DNA of 64,000 nucleotides from Flavobacterium luminosum (GCF_023635005.1 NZ_JAMLJM010000005.1:124001-188000); one strand, 5' to 3'. Counted from the stretch's first letter, positions 33,081 to 43,081 are shown. Numbers and translations are program-made. Notes: a model not told the origin generated them from the sequence alone.

Positions 33081-35489
33081 ATGAAAATTTTAAAATTCGG
33101 TGGAAAATCTCTAGCCAATGGCGACGGAATTAATCAGGTAGAAGCAATTATTGCTAAAAAATTTTTTGAAGACGAAACCATAGCGGTGGTCGTTTCGGCA
33201 AGAGGAAATGCAACGGATGAGTTGTATGAAATTTTAACGTTAGCACAAAGCGGACAAGCATACGATAAAGCCTGGGAAGCTTTCAAAAAATACCAATCTC
33301 AGGGCATAGAAGAAACGGTTTTACAAGAAGATTTTTCTGCATTAGAAAAACTTTTCGAAGGAGTGGCTTTGTTGGGAGATTACAGTGATAAAATTAAAGA
33401 TCAGGTTCTCGCTTTTGGTGAAATTTTAGCGGCTAAATATGTAACAACGGTTTTAAATTCTAAAGGGTTACAGGCAAATTTTGTAGATGCTCGGTTACTG
33501 ATTAAAACAGATGCTACTTTTGGAAATGCACAACCGATTGATTCTCTTTCCAAAAAAAATGTTCAAAAATATTTCGAAAACAATCCTGATATTTCCATCA
33601 TAACCGGATTTATAGCTTCCACAGTCAACGGTGAAACCACTACTTTGGGAAGAAATGGAAGTAATTATACGGCTTCTCTTTTGGCCAATTATTTAAATGC
33701 TGCCGAATTTCAAAATTTTACTCACGTTGACGGAATCTACACAGCGAATCCAGAATTGGTAGAGGATGCCAAGAAAATTGAACGTCTCTCTTTTAATGAA
33801 GCCAATGAATTAGCCAACTTTGGAGCAACTATTCTTCATGCCAAAACCATTATTCCTTTGGTGGAAAAAAATATTCCTTTGCGAATTTTGAATACTTTCA
33901 ACCCAGAAAATGAAGGGACTTTAATTACTGCAGAACAAACGGACGAAGGAATTAAATCGCTATCGGTTCTAGAAAATGTTTCTTTGATTAATTTAGAAGG
34001 ACGTGGATTATTAGGGAAAACTGGCGTTGATGCTAGAATTTTTAAGGTTATGGCCGATAACGGAATCAGTGTCAGCATTATTTCTCAAGGCTCCTCGGAG
34101 CGAGGCATTGGTTTAGTAGTAAATACCGATCGGGCAACGGAAGCTTTAGTGGGATTAGAAAAAGAATTTGAAAATGATTTTTATACCCGAGACGTAAATC
34201 GCATTTCAGTAGATGATAATATTTCGGTGATTTCCATTATTGGTCAAGATTTAAGTACATTTCACAAGCCTTACACGGCTTTAATTCGAAATAAAATTGT
34301 TCCTATCTTATTTAACAATACCACGACGGGTCGAAATATTAGTTTGGTTATTAAAAAGAATGATTTAAAAAGAGCATTGAATGTAATTCATGGAGAGATT
34401 TTCGGTGTTACTAAAAAAATTAATATTGCCATTTTTGGACATGGATTAGTGGGCGGAACATTAATCAATCAAATTTTATCTTCTGCTAAAAATATCGAAT
34501 TAAAAAAGGGAATTAAATTGAATGTTTTTGCCGTTGCTAATTCCTCTCGATTGCTAATTAATAAAAGAGGGATTACCGAGAATTGGAAACAGGAAATAGG
34601 ACAAAATGGTCAAAAATATACGGTTAATGATATTATTCAATATGCAAAAGACAACCATCTAGAAAACTTAATTGCAGTAGATAATACCGCTAGCAAAGAT
34701 TTTGTAGAAAACTATATAGAATTAATCGAAAATAGTTTTGATGTGGTTTCTTCCAATAAAGTAGCCAATACTTTAGGGTATGAATTTTACAAAAACATCC
34801 GAAAAGCATTGACCAAAAACCAAAAGAATTATTTGTATGAAACCAATGTGGGTGCTGGTTTACCATTAATCGATACCATCAAATTATTGCATTTGTCGGG
34901 AGAAAATATTACCAGAATAAAAGGGGTGTTTTCGGGCTCTTTGAGTTTTATTTTCAATAATTTTTCTGTTGAAGACAGACCGTTTAGTGAAGTATTGAAA
35001 GATGCGATTGCAAATGGTTACACCGAACCCGACCCGAGAGAAGATTTGTGTGGGAACGATGTAGCTCGAAAATTATTGATTTTAGCCAGAGAGTTAGATT
35101 TGCAAAATGAATTTAATGAAATCAAAATACAAAATTTAATTCCAGAACCTTTACGAGAATTGTCAACGAGAGAGTTTCTAGTAAGTTTAGACCAATTAGA
35201 TGGCTATTATGATGAGGTAAAACAAAATCAAGAACCAGGAAATGTACTGCGTTACATCGGAGAACTATCGGGAGATTTACAACAAGATAAAGGAGATTTA
35301 GAAGTAAAATTAGTCTCAGTTCCGGAAAGTTCAGCACTAGGTCAGTTAAAAGGTTCGGATTCTATTTTCGAAATTTACACAGAATCCTACGGAGAAAGAC
35401 CTATTGTGATTCAAGGTGCTGGAGCTGGAGCTTCGGTAACAGCAAGAGGTGTTTTTGGCGATATACTGCGTTTGGCAGATAAAGGTTAA
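33081..35489 (+). CDS. thrA: Bifunctional aspartate kinase / homoserine dehydrogenase I
   Basis: 802 residues in the ThrA arrangement. The aspartokinase domain covers about 1-290 (MKILKFGGKSLANGDGI, TTLGRNGSNYTASLLA). Two ACT regulatory domains follow (about 305-450, GVDARIFKVMADNGISVSIISQGSSE). The homoserine dehydrogenase begins near 455 with the Rossmann loop IAIFGHGLVGGTLINQI, and continues with VVSSNKVANT, ETNVGAGLPLI and the catalytic region GYTEPDPREDLCGNDVARKLLIL. It makes homoserine for methionine and threonine. Its place after metX ties the branch-point enzyme to methionine control in this genome. Confidence 0.96.
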   Translation: MKILKFGGKSLANGDGINQVEAIIAKKFFEDETIAVVVSARGNATDELYEILTLAQSGQAYDKAWEAFKKYQSQGIEETVLQEDFSALEKLFEGVALLGDYSDKIKDQVLAFGEILAAKYVTTVLNSKGLQANFVDARLLIKTDATFGNAQPIDSLSKKNVQKYFENNPDISIITGFIASTVNGETTTLGRNGSNYTASLLANYLNAAEFQNFTHVDGIYTANPELVEDAKKIERLSFNEANELANFGATILHAKTIIPLVEKNIPLRILNTFNPENEGTLITAEQTDEGIKSLSVLENVSLINLEGRGLLGKTGVDARIFKVMADNGISVSIISQGSSERGIGLVVNTDRATEALVGLEKEFENDFYTRDVNRISVDDNISVISIIGQDLSTFHKPYTALIRNKIVPILFNNTTTGRNISLVIKKNDLKRALNVIHGEIFGVTKKINIAIFGHGLVGGTLINQILSSAKNIELKKGIKLNVFAVANSSRLLINKRGITENWKQEIGQNGQKYTVNDIIQYAKDNHLENLIAVDNTASKDFVENYIELIENSFDVVSSNKVANTLGYEFYKNIRKALTKNQKNYLYETNVGAGLPLIDTIKLLHLSGENITRIKGVFSGSLSFIFNNFSVEDRPFSEVLKDAIANGYTEPDPREDLCGNDVARKLLILARELDLQNEFNEIKIQNLIPEPLRELSTREFLVSLDQLDGYYDEVKQNQEPGNVLRYIGELSGDLQQDKGDLEVKLVSVPESSALGQLKGSDSIFEIYTESYGERPIVIQGAGAGASVTARGVFGDILRLADKG

Positions 35490-35503
35490 CTAACCACTAT
35501 TTT

Positions 35504-35538
35504 AACCTGCAAGTTTTTGGTAACTTGTGGGTTATTTT
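35504..35538 (+). terminator. Hairpin between thrA and the OsmC gene
   Basis: A ten-pair stem AACCTGCAAG (35504-35513) with CTTGTGGGTT (35524-35533), including G-U pairs, followed by a short interrupted T stretch. It may be a weak or partial terminator within the met operon. Confidence 0.45.
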
Positions 35539-35564
35539 AATTGAAACACACACAAAAAATAAAT

Positions 35565-35984
35565 ATGAAAATTACATTAAAAAGAATCAACGACGATTAT
35601 CATTTTGAATTACAAAATGAACGTGGTCATAAAGTCTATTTAGATAGTAAGGCAGAATTCGGAGGTCACGATTTAGCGCCGAGTCCCATGGAATTACTTC
35701 TTATGGGGGTTGCGGGTTGTAGCGCTATTGATATTATTTCAATCTTAAAAAAGCAAAGACAAAATATAACTGATTATTATGCTGAGGTAGAAGGCGAACG
35801 CATCCCGGTAGACGAGGCAAAACCTTTTAAATCCATATTTGTAACTGTTTTTCTTGAAGGAGAAATTGATGAGGATAAAGCGCAAAAAGCGGCACAATTG
35901 TCTTTTGACAAATATTGTTCGGTTTCTAAAACTTTAGAGCCTAATGTAGAAGTAAAATACCAAGTTAAAGTAAATCAAAAATAA
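35565..35984 (+). CDS. OsmC family protein
   Basis: 139 residues from the ATG at 35565; an earlier TTG-started reading adds eight residues that overlap the hairpin region and is not preferred. The OsmC/Ohr fold is recognisable: GGHDLAPSPMELLLMGVAGCSAIDIISIL contains the conserved first cysteine in AGCSA, and the second Cys lies in FDKYCSVSKTL. These are the peroxidatic cysteine positions of the family. It is placed between thrA and metZ, and with only one base between its stop and the metZ start it is cotranscribed. A sulfur or peroxide-related role is possible but unproven. Confidence 0.85.
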   Translation: MKITLKRINDDYHFELQNERGHKVYLDSKAEFGGHDLAPSPMELLLMGVAGCSAIDIISILKKQRQNITDYYAEVEGERIPVDEAKPFKSIFVTVFLEGEIDEDKAQKAAQLSFDKYCSVSKTLEPNVEVKYQVKVNQK

Positions 35985-35985
35985 G

Positions 35986-37161
35986 ATGGCAACAAATCAT
36001 ATAGAAACACAAATCATCAGAACGCAAACAGAGCGCTCTCAATTTCAAGAACACTCAACTCCTTTATATCTAACTTCAAGTTTCGTTTTTGAAGATGCCG
36101 AAGACATGCGTGCTTCTTTTGCCGAAGAAATAGATCGAAATATCTACAGTCGATTTTCAAACCCCAATATATCTGAATTTGTGGAGAAAGTTTGTCAAAT
36201 GGAAGGAGCGGAAGAAGGTTATGCTTTTGCAACAGGAATGGCGGCTATTTATTCCACTTTTGCAGCTCTCTTGAATTCCGGAGATCACATCGTTTCAGCC
36301 GGAAGTGTATTTGGTTCAACGCACACACTTTTTACCAAATATTTTCCAAAATGGAATATTACGACAAGCTATTTTGATGTCAATCAACCCAAAACCATAG
36401 AAAGTCTGATTCAACCAAATACCAAAATATTGTATGCAGAATCTCCAACAAATCCTGCGGTTGATATCATCGATTTGGAATTATTAGGTCAAATTGCTAA
36501 AAAACACAATCTGATTTTAATCATTGATAATTGTTTTGCGACGCCTTATTTGCAACAACCCATTAAGTTTGGTGCCGATTTAGTAATTCATTCAGCGACT
36601 AAATTAATGGATGGTCAAGGTAGAGTTTTAGGAGGTGTTGTAGTGGGAAATAAAGAGTTGGTTCGAGAAATTTATTTGTTTTCAAGAAATACGGGGCCTG
36701 CTTTGTCACCATTTAATGCTTGGGTATTATCAAAAAGTTTAGAAACATTGCCTATTCGAGTAGAAAAACATTGTGAAAATGCCTTAAAAGTGGCGCAGTT
36801 TTTAGAAACTTCAGATAAGGTTGAAGTAGTGAAATATCCGTTTTTACCTTCGCATCCACAATATGAAGTGGCAAAAAAACAAATGAAATTAGGTGGAAAT
36901 ATTGTAGCTTTTGAAGTAAAAGGAGGCATTGATGCAGGAAGAACATTTCTAAATGCCATTCAATTGTGTTCCTTGTCAGCAAATTTAGGAGATACTCGTT
37001 CTATTGTTACGCATCCGGCTTCAACTACGCACAGTAAATTATCTCAAGAAGAACGATTGGCGGTGAGTATTACAGATGGATTAGTTCGAGTTTCTGTAGG
37101 TTTAGAACATATAGATGATATTATTCAAGATTTAAAACAAGCATTAGCAGTTATTGAATGA
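35986..37161 (+). CDS. metZ: O-acetyl/O-succinylhomoserine sulfhydrylase (Cys/Met metabolism PLP enzyme)
   Basis: 391 residues of the trans-sulfuration PLP family. Signatures: YSRFSNPNISEFVEKVCQMEGAEE near the N-terminus, the cofactor-stacking AEXPTNPA segment (AESPTNPAVDIID), DNCFATPYLQQP, and the PLP lysine in HSATKLMDGQGRVLGGV (about residue 205). The DGQGR sequence after the lysine is typical of MetZ rather than cystathionine gamma-synthase (HSDVVMG). Given cysK and metX nearby, direct sulfhydrylation to homocysteine is likely. Last gene of the metX operon. Confidence 0.9.
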   Translation: MATNHIETQIIRTQTERSQFQEHSTPLYLTSSFVFEDAEDMRASFAEEIDRNIYSRFSNPNISEFVEKVCQMEGAEEGYAFATGMAAIYSTFAALLNSGDHIVSAGSVFGSTHTLFTKYFPKWNITTSYFDVNQPKTIESLIQPNTKILYAESPTNPAVDIIDLELLGQIAKKHNLILIIDNCFATPYLQQPIKFGADLVIHSATKLMDGQGRVLGGVVVGNKELVREIYLFSRNTGPALSPFNAWVLSKSLETLPIRVEKHCENALKVAQFLETSDKVEVVKYPFLPSHPQYEVAKKQMKLGGNIVAFEVKGGIDAGRTFLNAIQLCSLSANLGDTRSIVTHPASTTHSKLSQEERLAVSITDGLVRVSVGLEHIDDIIQDLKQALAVIE

Positions 37162-37189
37162 TTGTAAATTTACAAAAGAAATATTTTTT

Positions 37190-37243
37190 AGATTAATTTT
37201 CTATTGATGTAATGTTTTGGTTTAAAATTTAGAAAATATTTCT
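37190..37243 (+). promoter_or_regulatory. Two-part operator candidate upstream of metH
   Basis: AGATTAATTTTCT (37190-37202) and AAAATTTAGAAAA (37224-37236). The AGA triplets are 41 bases apart, as before cysE and metX. Here block 2 extends to a full dyad, AGAAAATATTTCT (37231-37243). Block 1 and its flank TATTGAT match the metX copy at 15 of 19 positions. Confidence 0.6.
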
Positions 37244-37261
37244 TTTTCCATTTTTTTGTGC

Positions 37262-37269
37262 TACTTTTG
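37262..37269 (+). promoter_or_regulatory. -7 box of the metH operon promoter
   Basis: TACTTTTG, exact match to TAnnTTTG, about 20 bases before the SAM riboswitch. It lies 11 bases closer to the shared operator than in the cysE and metX promoters, that is about one helical turn. Confidence 0.6.
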
Positions 37270-37287
37270 CTGAGTTCATTTCATTAA

Positions 37288-37393
37288 TGTCGTTATCACG
37301 AAAGCTGGAGGGAATAGACCCAATGAAAGCTTAGCAACCCTACACTGGTAGAAGGTGCTACATTCTATCCGCTATGGCGGAAAAGATAACTTG
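37288..37393 (+). promoter_or_regulatory. SAM-I (S-box) riboswitch
   Basis: Classic S-box aptamer upstream of metH. P1 is GTTATC (37292-37297) with GATAAC (37385-37390). Conserved segments are GAAAGCTGGAGGGA, the CCAATGAAAGCTTAGCAACC junction, AAGGTGCTACATTC and the closing AAAGATAAC. No T-run terminator follows. Instead, TTGATAAC (37414-37421) can pair with GTTATCAA (37437-37444), which includes the A of the metH start codon. These arms repeat the P1 sequences, so P1 and the start-codon hairpin can exchange partners. Control of translation by SAM is therefore the likely mode. Confidence 0.93.
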
Positions 37394-37443
37394 AAAAATT
37401 CTCCTCATTTTTCTTGATAACACTCAAAATAAAGAAGTTATCA

Positions 37444-38433
37444 ATGTCCAAAATACAAGACGAACTCAAAAAAAGAATTTTAGTCCTCGATGGTGCGATG
37501 GGCACTATGTTGCAGCGAAATAAATTTGAAGAAGAAGATTTTCGCGGCCAACGTTTTAAAGATTTTCCATATTTACTAAAAGGGAATAACGATTTGTTGT
37601 CTATTACTCAGCCAGAGGCAGTGAAAGCGGTACATCGTGCTTATTTTCAAGCAGGTGCCGATATTGTAGAAACCAATACATTCTCAGGAACTACCATAGG
37701 AATGGCAGATTATCACATGGAGGATTTGGTGTATGAATTAAATTATCAATCCGCCAAAATTGCTCGTGAAGTTGCCGATGAATTTACCGATAAGCCAAGA
37801 TTTGTAGCAGGTTCCATAGGCCCCACTAATAGGACCGCTTCTATGTCGCCCGATGTGAATGATCCTGGATTTAGAGCCATAACTTTCGACCAATTAAAAA
37901 TCGCTTACAAACAACAAGTTGAAGCGTTGATTGATGGTGGTTGTGATTTGTTGTTAGTCGAAACTATTTTTGATACCTTAAATGCGAAGGCGGCTTTATT
38001 TGCGATAGAAGAAGTAAAAGAAGAAAGAAAAATCGATATTCCTGTGATGGTTTCAGGAACGATTACTGATGCTTCTGGAAGAACACTTTCAGGTCAAACC
38101 GTTGAAGCCTTTTTAATTTCTATCGAACATATACCACTACTAAGCGTTGGCTTTAATTGCGCTTTGGGAGCCGACCAATTGAAACCTTATTTGAAAAGGT
38201 TGTCTCAAAATACCAGTTTAAACATCTCTGCACACCCTAATGCCGGTTTGCCCAATGCATTTGGTCAATACGACCAAACACCTGAAGAAATGCAACAGCT
38301 AATTCGTGAATATTTACAAGAAAACTTAGTAAATATCATCGGTGGTTGTTGTGGAACCACACCGGAGCATATTAAATTAATTGCTGAGGTAGCCAAAGAA
38401 TTTAAACCAAGAACTATTGAAGTTGAAGCATAA
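37444..38433 (+). CDS. metH: Methionine synthase, homocysteine-binding subunit (split MetH, N-terminal part)
   Basis: 329 residues from [21 protein letters not shown] prefer this ATG (37444) because it is part of the riboswitch expression platform, whereas the reading from 37414 would place it inside coding sequence. It is the homocysteine-binding TIM barrel with zinc ligands Cys239 (FNCALG) and Cys302-Cys303 ([10 protein letters not shown]). In most bacteria this domain is fused to the rest of MetH; in Bacteroidota the separate polypeptide is common. Its stop overlaps the next start (TAATG), so the two halves are produced together. Confidence 0.95.
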   Translation: MSKIQDELKKRILVLDGAMGTMLQRNKFEEEDFRGQRFKDFPYLLKGNNDLLSITQPEAVKAVHRAYFQAGADIVETNTFSGTTIGMADYHMEDLVYELNYQSAKIAREVADEFTDKPRFVAGSIGPTNRTASMSPDVNDPGFRAITFDQLKIAYKQQVEALIDGGCDLLLVETIFDTLNAKAALFAIEEVKEERKIDIPVMVSGTITDASGRTLSGQTVEAFLISIEHIPLLSVGFNCALGADQLKPYLKRLSQNTSLNISAHPNAGLPNAFGQYDQTPEEMQQLIREYLQENLVNIIGGCCGTTPEHIKLIAEVAKEFKPRTIEVEA

Positions 38434-41108
38434 TGGCAGAAGTTGACTGTAAAAAATATTTGAAATTATCAGGTTTAGAACCTTTGATTGTAACGCCGGA
38501 ATCTAATTTTATCAATGTAGGAGAACGAACCAATGTTACCGGGTCCAGGAAATTTCTTCGTTTAATTAAAGAAGAAAAATACGATGAAGCCTTAGATATA
38601 GCAAGGGCTCAGGTTGAAGGCGGTGCGCAAATTATTGATGTAAATATGGATGAAGGAATGTTGGATGGGGTTTATGCCATGACCAAATTCCTAAATCTAA
38701 TCGCTGCCGAACCCGATATTGCTCGAGTTCCTGTTATGATTGATTCTTCCAAATGGGAAATCATAGAAGCGGGTTTAAAAGTCATTCAAGGAAAAGGTGT
38801 GGTAAATTCGATTTCTTTAAAAGAAGGAGAAGAAACATTCATTCATCATGCAAAATTGATAAAGCGTTACGGAGCAGCTGTTATCGTCATGGCTTTTGAC
38901 GAAAAGGGTCAAGCTGATACTTACGAAAGACGTATTGAAATTTGTAAACGTTCCTATGATATTTTAGTTGAAAAAGTAGGTTTTCCAGCCGAAGATATCA
39001 TTTTTGATCCTAATATTTTTCCGGTAGCAACAGGAATGGAAGAGCATAGAAGAAATGCTCTTGACTTTTTTTTAGCGACTAAGTGGATTCGTGAAAATCT
39101 TTCTTGTGCACACGTTAGTGGTGGTGTGAGTAATGTGTCGTTTTCTTTCCGAGGAAATGATAAAGTGCGTGAGGCTATGCATTCCGCTTTTTTATACCAT
39201 GCCATTCAACATGGAATGACAATGGGGATCGTAAATCCCGAAATGTTAGAGATTTATGATGAAATTGACCCGGTGCTTTTGGAGCATGTAGAAGATGTAT
39301 TGTTGGACAGAAGAGACGATGCTACAGAACGATTATTAGATTTGGCCGAAAGTTATAAATCGGAGACAAAATCCACTGAAAAAGCAATTGCCGAATGGAG
39401 AAATAGTTCGGTTCAAGAACGATTAACTTATTCATTAGTAAAAGGTATTGACGAGTTCATCGAAATTGATGTGGAAGAAGCCCGTCAACAAGTCGATAAA
39501 CCTATTGAAGTGATTGAAAATCATCTTATGAATGGAATGAATGTCGTGGGCGATTTGTTCGGTTCAGGAAAAATGTTCTTGCCGCAAGTGGTAAAATCTG
39601 CCCGTGTGATGAAAAAAGCGGTAGCTTATCTGCTTCCTTATATCGAAGCTTCCAAAGATGGTAAATCTTCCTCAGCAGGAAAGGTATTGATGGCAACCGT
39701 GAAGGGAGACGTACATGATATTGGTAAAAATATAGTTTCGGTTGTTTTGGCGTGTAATAACTTTGAAATCATTGATTTAGGGGTAATGGTGCCGCCTGAA
39801 AAAATTATTGAAACAGCTGTAAAAGAAAATGTCGATGTCATTGGTTTAAGTGGATTAATTACACCGTCACTTGATGAAATGGTGTATTTGGCGAAAGAAT
39901 TGGAAAAATTAAATATCAAAATTCCAATTATGATTGGCGGAGCAACAACTTCAAGGGCACATACAGCTGTGAAAATTGCACCGGAATATCAATCGACTGT
40001 AGTTCATGTCAACGATGCTTCAAGAGCTGTAACAGTGGCCAGTAATTTATTGCAACCCGAAATGAAATCTAAATACGCTTCTGATTTAAAAGACGAATAT
40101 GCAAAATTAAGAGAAGGCTACTTAAACAGAAGCAGAGAAAAGAATTATTTGTCAATTGAAGAAGCAAGAAAAAATAAATTCAAAATAGATTGGGGTACTT
40201 ATCAACCTTCTATGCCTCATTTCATTGGAAGCAAGACGGTTTACGTTGAATTGTCTGATTTAGTTCCTTACATTGACTGGACGCCCTTTTTTCAATCGTG
40301 GGAATTGTATGGAAAATATCCGGCTATTTTAACCGATGAAGTGGTCGGAGAACAAGCCACAAATTTATTTGAAGATGCTCAAAAAATGTTGGCAACCATC
40401 ATAGATGAAAAATGGTTTGTGGCCAAAGGGATTTTAGGAATTTTTCCGGCAAACTCAGTCAATGATGATGATATTGAGGTAGTCACTTCGGGTGGTGTCG
40501 ATAAGTTTTTGAGTTTAAGACAACAATCACAAAAAACTGTTGGGGCTCCCAATATTGCGTTGGCTGATTTTATTGCGCCAAAAGATTCCAATATTCAAGA
40601 TTACATAGGATGTTTTTGTGTAACCACAGGATTTGGTGTAGATGAAAAAGCGAAGGAATTTGAAAAACAATTAGACGATTACAATTCCATTTTAGTAAAA
40701 GCATTAGGAGATCGCTTGGCAGAGGCTTTTGCGGAATATTTACACGAAAAAGTACGAAAAGAGATTTGGGGTTATGCTTCGGACGAAAATTTATCCAATG
40801 AAGACTTAATCAAAGAAAGTTATAAAGGAATTCGTCCTGCTCCAGGGTACCCGGCTTGTCCTGATCATTTAGAAAAACCTACGATTTGGAAGTTACTGAA
40901 TATAGAACAAGAAATTGGAGTAAAATTAACCGAAAGTATGGCGATGTGGCCTGCCGCATCGGTTTCAGGGTATTATTTTGCAAATCCTCAGAGTAAGTAT
41001 TTTGGATTAGGAAAAATTCAAAAAGATCAATTGGCGGATTATGCCCAAAGAAGAAATATTAGTATTGAACAAGCCGAAAAATGGCTAGCACCCAATTTAG
41101 CAGATTAA
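38433..41108 (+). CDS. metH: Methionine synthase, folate-, cobalamin- and activation-domain subunit (split MetH)
   Basis: 891 residues carrying the remaining three MetH modules. The pterin-binding barrel covers about 1-300 ([33 protein letters not shown]). The cobalamin cap and binding module, with the lower-ligand motif [16 protein letters not shown], has His near residue 427. The C-terminal SAM-dependent reactivation domain contains the signature [14 protein letters not shown] near residue 800. The enzyme transfers the methyl group from methyl-tetrahydrofolate to homocysteine, so the cell needs B12. Next in the operon is metF, which provides the methyl donor. Confidence 0.95.
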   Translation: MAEVDCKKYLKLSGLEPLIVTPESNFINVGERTNVTGSRKFLRLIKEEKYDEALDIARAQVEGGAQIIDVNMDEGMLDGVYAMTKFLNLIAAEPDIARVPVMIDSSKWEIIEAGLKVIQGKGVVNSISLKEGEETFIHHAKLIKRYGAAVIVMAFDEKGQADTYERRIEICKRSYDILVEKVGFPAEDIIFDPNIFPVATGMEEHRRNALDFFLATKWIRENLSCAHVSGGVSNVSFSFRGNDKVREAMHSAFLYHAIQHGMTMGIVNPEMLEIYDEIDPVLLEHVEDVLLDRRDDATERLLDLAESYKSETKSTEKAIAEWRNSSVQERLTYSLVKGIDEFIEIDVEEARQQVDKPIEVIENHLMNGMNVVGDLFGSGKMFLPQVVKSARVMKKAVAYLLPYIEASKDGKSSSAGKVLMATVKGDVHDIGKNIVSVVLACNNFEIIDLGVMVPPEKIIETAVKENVDVIGLSGLITPSLDEMVYLAKELEKLNIKIPIMIGGATTSRAHTAVKIAPEYQSTVVHVNDASRAVTVASNLLQPEMKSKYASDLKDEYAKLREGYLNRSREKNYLSIEEARKNKFKIDWGTYQPSMPHFIGSKTVYVELSDLVPYIDWTPFFQSWELYGKYPAILTDEVVGEQATNLFEDAQKMLATIIDEKWFVAKGILGIFPANSVNDDDIEVVTSGGVDKFLSLRQQSQKTVGAPNIALADFIAPKDSNIQDYIGCFCVTTGFGVDEKAKEFEKQLDDYNSILVKALGDRLAEAFAEYLHEKVRKEIWGYASDENLSNEDLIKESYKGIRPAPGYPACPDHLEKPTIWKLLNIEQEIGVKLTESMAMWPAASVSGYYFANPQSKYFGLGKIQKDQLADYAQRRNISIEQAEKWLAPNLAD

Positions 41109-41109
41109 C

Positions 41110-42066
41110 ATGAAAGTTACGCAACATATAGAAAAAGCCCAAGGCAAAACTTTATTCTCATTTGAAATTTTACCGCCGTTAAAAGGTCAAAATATCCAAT
41201 GTATTTTTGATGGAATTGATCCCTTAATGGAATTTAAACCTCCTTTTATTGATGTGACCTACCATCGGGAAGAATATGAATTTAAGGAATTAGAAAATGG
41301 TTTGCTTCAGAAAAAAGTCGTAAAAAAACGCCCTGGAACGGTGGGGATTTGTGCAGGAATTCAAAATAAATACAATGTAGATGCTATTCCGCATATTTTA
41401 TGTGGTGGCTTTACAAAAGAGGATACTGAAAACTTATTGATTGACTTAGATTTCCTTGGAATTGATAATGTAGTAGCGTTGCGAGGTGATGCTGTTAAAA
41501 GTGAAATCTATTTCAAACCGGAAAAAGAAGGGAATGCGTATGCATCGGAATTAGTGACCCAAATCAGTAACTTGAATAATGGAATTTATTTGGATGCAGA
41601 TTTACAAAATAGTAATGCAACCGATTTTTGCATCGGTGTGGCAGGTTATCCTGAAAAGCACATGGAGGCACCAAGTATGGATAGCGATATTCACTTTTTG
41701 AAACAGAAAATTAAAAATGGTGCCGATTATATTATTACGCAGATGTTTTATGACAACCAAAAGTTTTTCGACTATGTGGCTAAAGTCAGAGCAGCGGGTA
41801 TTACTGTACCTATTATCCCGGGATTGAAACCGATTGCAACAAAAAAACAACTGAATTTAATTCCACACCGTTTCAAAGTAGACTTACCGGACGATTTGAT
41901 CATGGCTGTAGTAAAAGCCAAAGACAATGATGCTGTGAAACAAATCGGGATTGAATGGTGTATTGCGCAAAGTAAAGAGTTAGTAAAAGCAGGAATACCT
42001 GTATTACATTATTATTCTATGGGGAAAGCAGATAATATTAAGGCTATAGCAAAAGAGGTTTTCTAA
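41110..42066 (+). CDS. metF: Methylenetetrahydrofolate reductase
   Basis: 318-residue flavoprotein that makes 5-methyl-tetrahydrofolate, the substrate of MetH. Signatures: TLFSFEILPPLKGQN (catalytic Glu in the first strand), PPFIDVTYHREEYEF, ILCGGFTKEDTENLLIDL, NVVALRGD, and GADYIITQMFYDNQKFFDYV. It begins one base after the MetH stop and ends in its own terminator, so it closes the metH operon. Confidence 0.95.
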   Translation: MKVTQHIEKAQGKTLFSFEILPPLKGQNIQCIFDGIDPLMEFKPPFIDVTYHREEYEFKELENGLLQKKVVKKRPGTVGICAGIQNKYNVDAIPHILCGGFTKEDTENLLIDLDFLGIDNVVALRGDAVKSEIYFKPEKEGNAYASELVTQISNLNNGIYLDADLQNSNATDFCIGVAGYPEKHMEAPSMDSDIHFLKQKIKNGADYIITQMFYDNQKFFDYVAKVRAAGITVPIIPGLKPIATKKQLNLIPHRFKVDLPDDLIMAVVKAKDNDAVKQIGIEWCIAQSKELVKAGIPVLHYYSMGKADNIKAIAKEVF

Positions 42067-42083
42067 TGAAAACCTCTTTTTTT
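42053..42083. terminator. Intrinsic terminator of metF overlapping its stop codon
   Basis: AAAGAGGTTTTC and GAAAACCTCTTT form a perfect 12-bp stem with loop TAAT, followed by T residues. The metF stop codon lies within the hairpin, and the gldA stop is at its distal edge, so it works for both convergent genes. Confidence 0.85.
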
Positions 42084-42975
42084 ATTTTGTTTTTTCCCTA
42101 AACACACTTTCCAAATCTTTATTTTTATTTGAAAGTTGAAGCGTTTTTAGCCCATTGGCTTGAGCAAAATCAAAAATCACTGGACGCATGTCTTCAGTTG
42201 TTGTGAAAGTTAATTGCCAAGTATTACCTTGTTGGATGTAATTTGTAATATTAGGAATTTGGGTAATAAGACTTGCTTCAATGGCTTTGTCAAATTCTAC
42301 TTCAATAATTTGTTCTGTTACTTCGTGAACTAAATTTTCAATCGTATTATCGGTTACAATTTTTCCTTTGTTGATAATAATCACACGATCACAAATCGCT
42401 TCGACTTCTTGCATGATATGTGTCGAAAGAAAAACCGTTTTGTCTTTACCAATATTCTTAATCAATTCTCTGATCTCTACTAATTGATTGGGATCTAAAC
42501 CAGTGGTAGGTTCATCTAAAATTAAAACTTCTGGATTGTGCAATAAAGCGGTAGCTAATCCCACACGCTGGCGATATCCTTTAGAAAGTTGTCCTATTTT
42601 TTTGTGACTCTCAGGTGTTAAACCGGTTAAAGCAATCACTTCGTCAATTCGTGAAGAGTGAACTTTGTACACATCAGCATTGAAGGTTAAATATTCTCTG
42701 ATGTAAAGATCCAAATACAACGGATTGTGCTCCGGCAGATAGCCTACAGATCGCTGTACTTGTTTTGATTCTGACACTACATCGAAGCCATTGACACTTG
42801 CTTGTCCTTCATTTGCAGTTAAATAAGTTGTCAATATTTTCATTAATGTCGATTTTCCAGCACCATTTGGGCCTAAAAAACCAACAATTTCACCTTTTTT
42901 TACAGAAAAGGAAATAGAATCTAATGCTTTTTGTTCTCCGTATAGCTTAGTGATGTTTTTTACTTCTATTGACAT
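42082..42975 (-). CDS. gldA: ABC transporter ATP-binding protein, GldA type
   Basis: 297-residue ATPase with Walker A GPNGAGKST (about residues 35-43), the Q-loop region GYLPEHNPLY, signature LSKGYRQRVGLATALLHNP, Walker B VLILDEPTTGLDP, and the switch His in FLSTHIMQEVEAICD. The C-terminal accessory domain is of the DUF4162 type. Length and sequence style agree with GldA, the ATPase needed for gliding in Flavobacterium, whose membrane partners GldF and GldG are usually encoded elsewhere, as here. ATPase function is certain, the GldA name likely. Confidence 0.8.
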   Translation of the reverse strand: MSIEVKNITKLYGEQKALDSISFSVKKGEIVGFLGPNGAGKSTLMKILTTYLTANEGQASVNGFDVVSESKQVQRSVGYLPEHNPLYLDLYIREYLTFNADVYKVHSSRIDEVIALTGLTPESHKKIGQLSKGYRQRVGLATALLHNPEVLILDEPTTGLDPNQLVEIRELIKNIGKDKTVFLSTHIMQEVEAICDRVIIINKGKIVTDNTIENLVHEVTEQIIEVEFDKAIEASLITQIPNITNYIQQGNTWQLTFTTTEDMRPVIFDFAQANGLKTLQLSNKNKDLESVFREKTK

Positions 42976-43045
42976 TATTAGTTTTTTACAAAAATAATAA
43001 AATTAAATTATCCCAAGGATAGGTTAAAAAAAGTTAAAATGCGTT

Positions 43046-43081
43046 TTTTGTTTAAAAAATTACTAAATTTGTTAAACAAAA
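43046..43081. promoter_or_regulatory. Palindromic operator candidate upstream of the TetR gene
   Basis: Perfect 10-bp inverted repeat TTTTGTTTAA (43046-43055) and TTAAACAAAA (43072-43081) with a 16-base centre. A perfect -7 box, TAAATTTG (43064-43071), lies between the arms, just upstream of the tetR start. Autoregulation by the TetR protein is inferred. Confidence 0.5.

Noticed and set aside
36672..36982. Minus-strand ORFs inside metZ (95 and 76 codons)
   Set aside because: They are antisense to a complete PLP enzyme and show no recognisable features.
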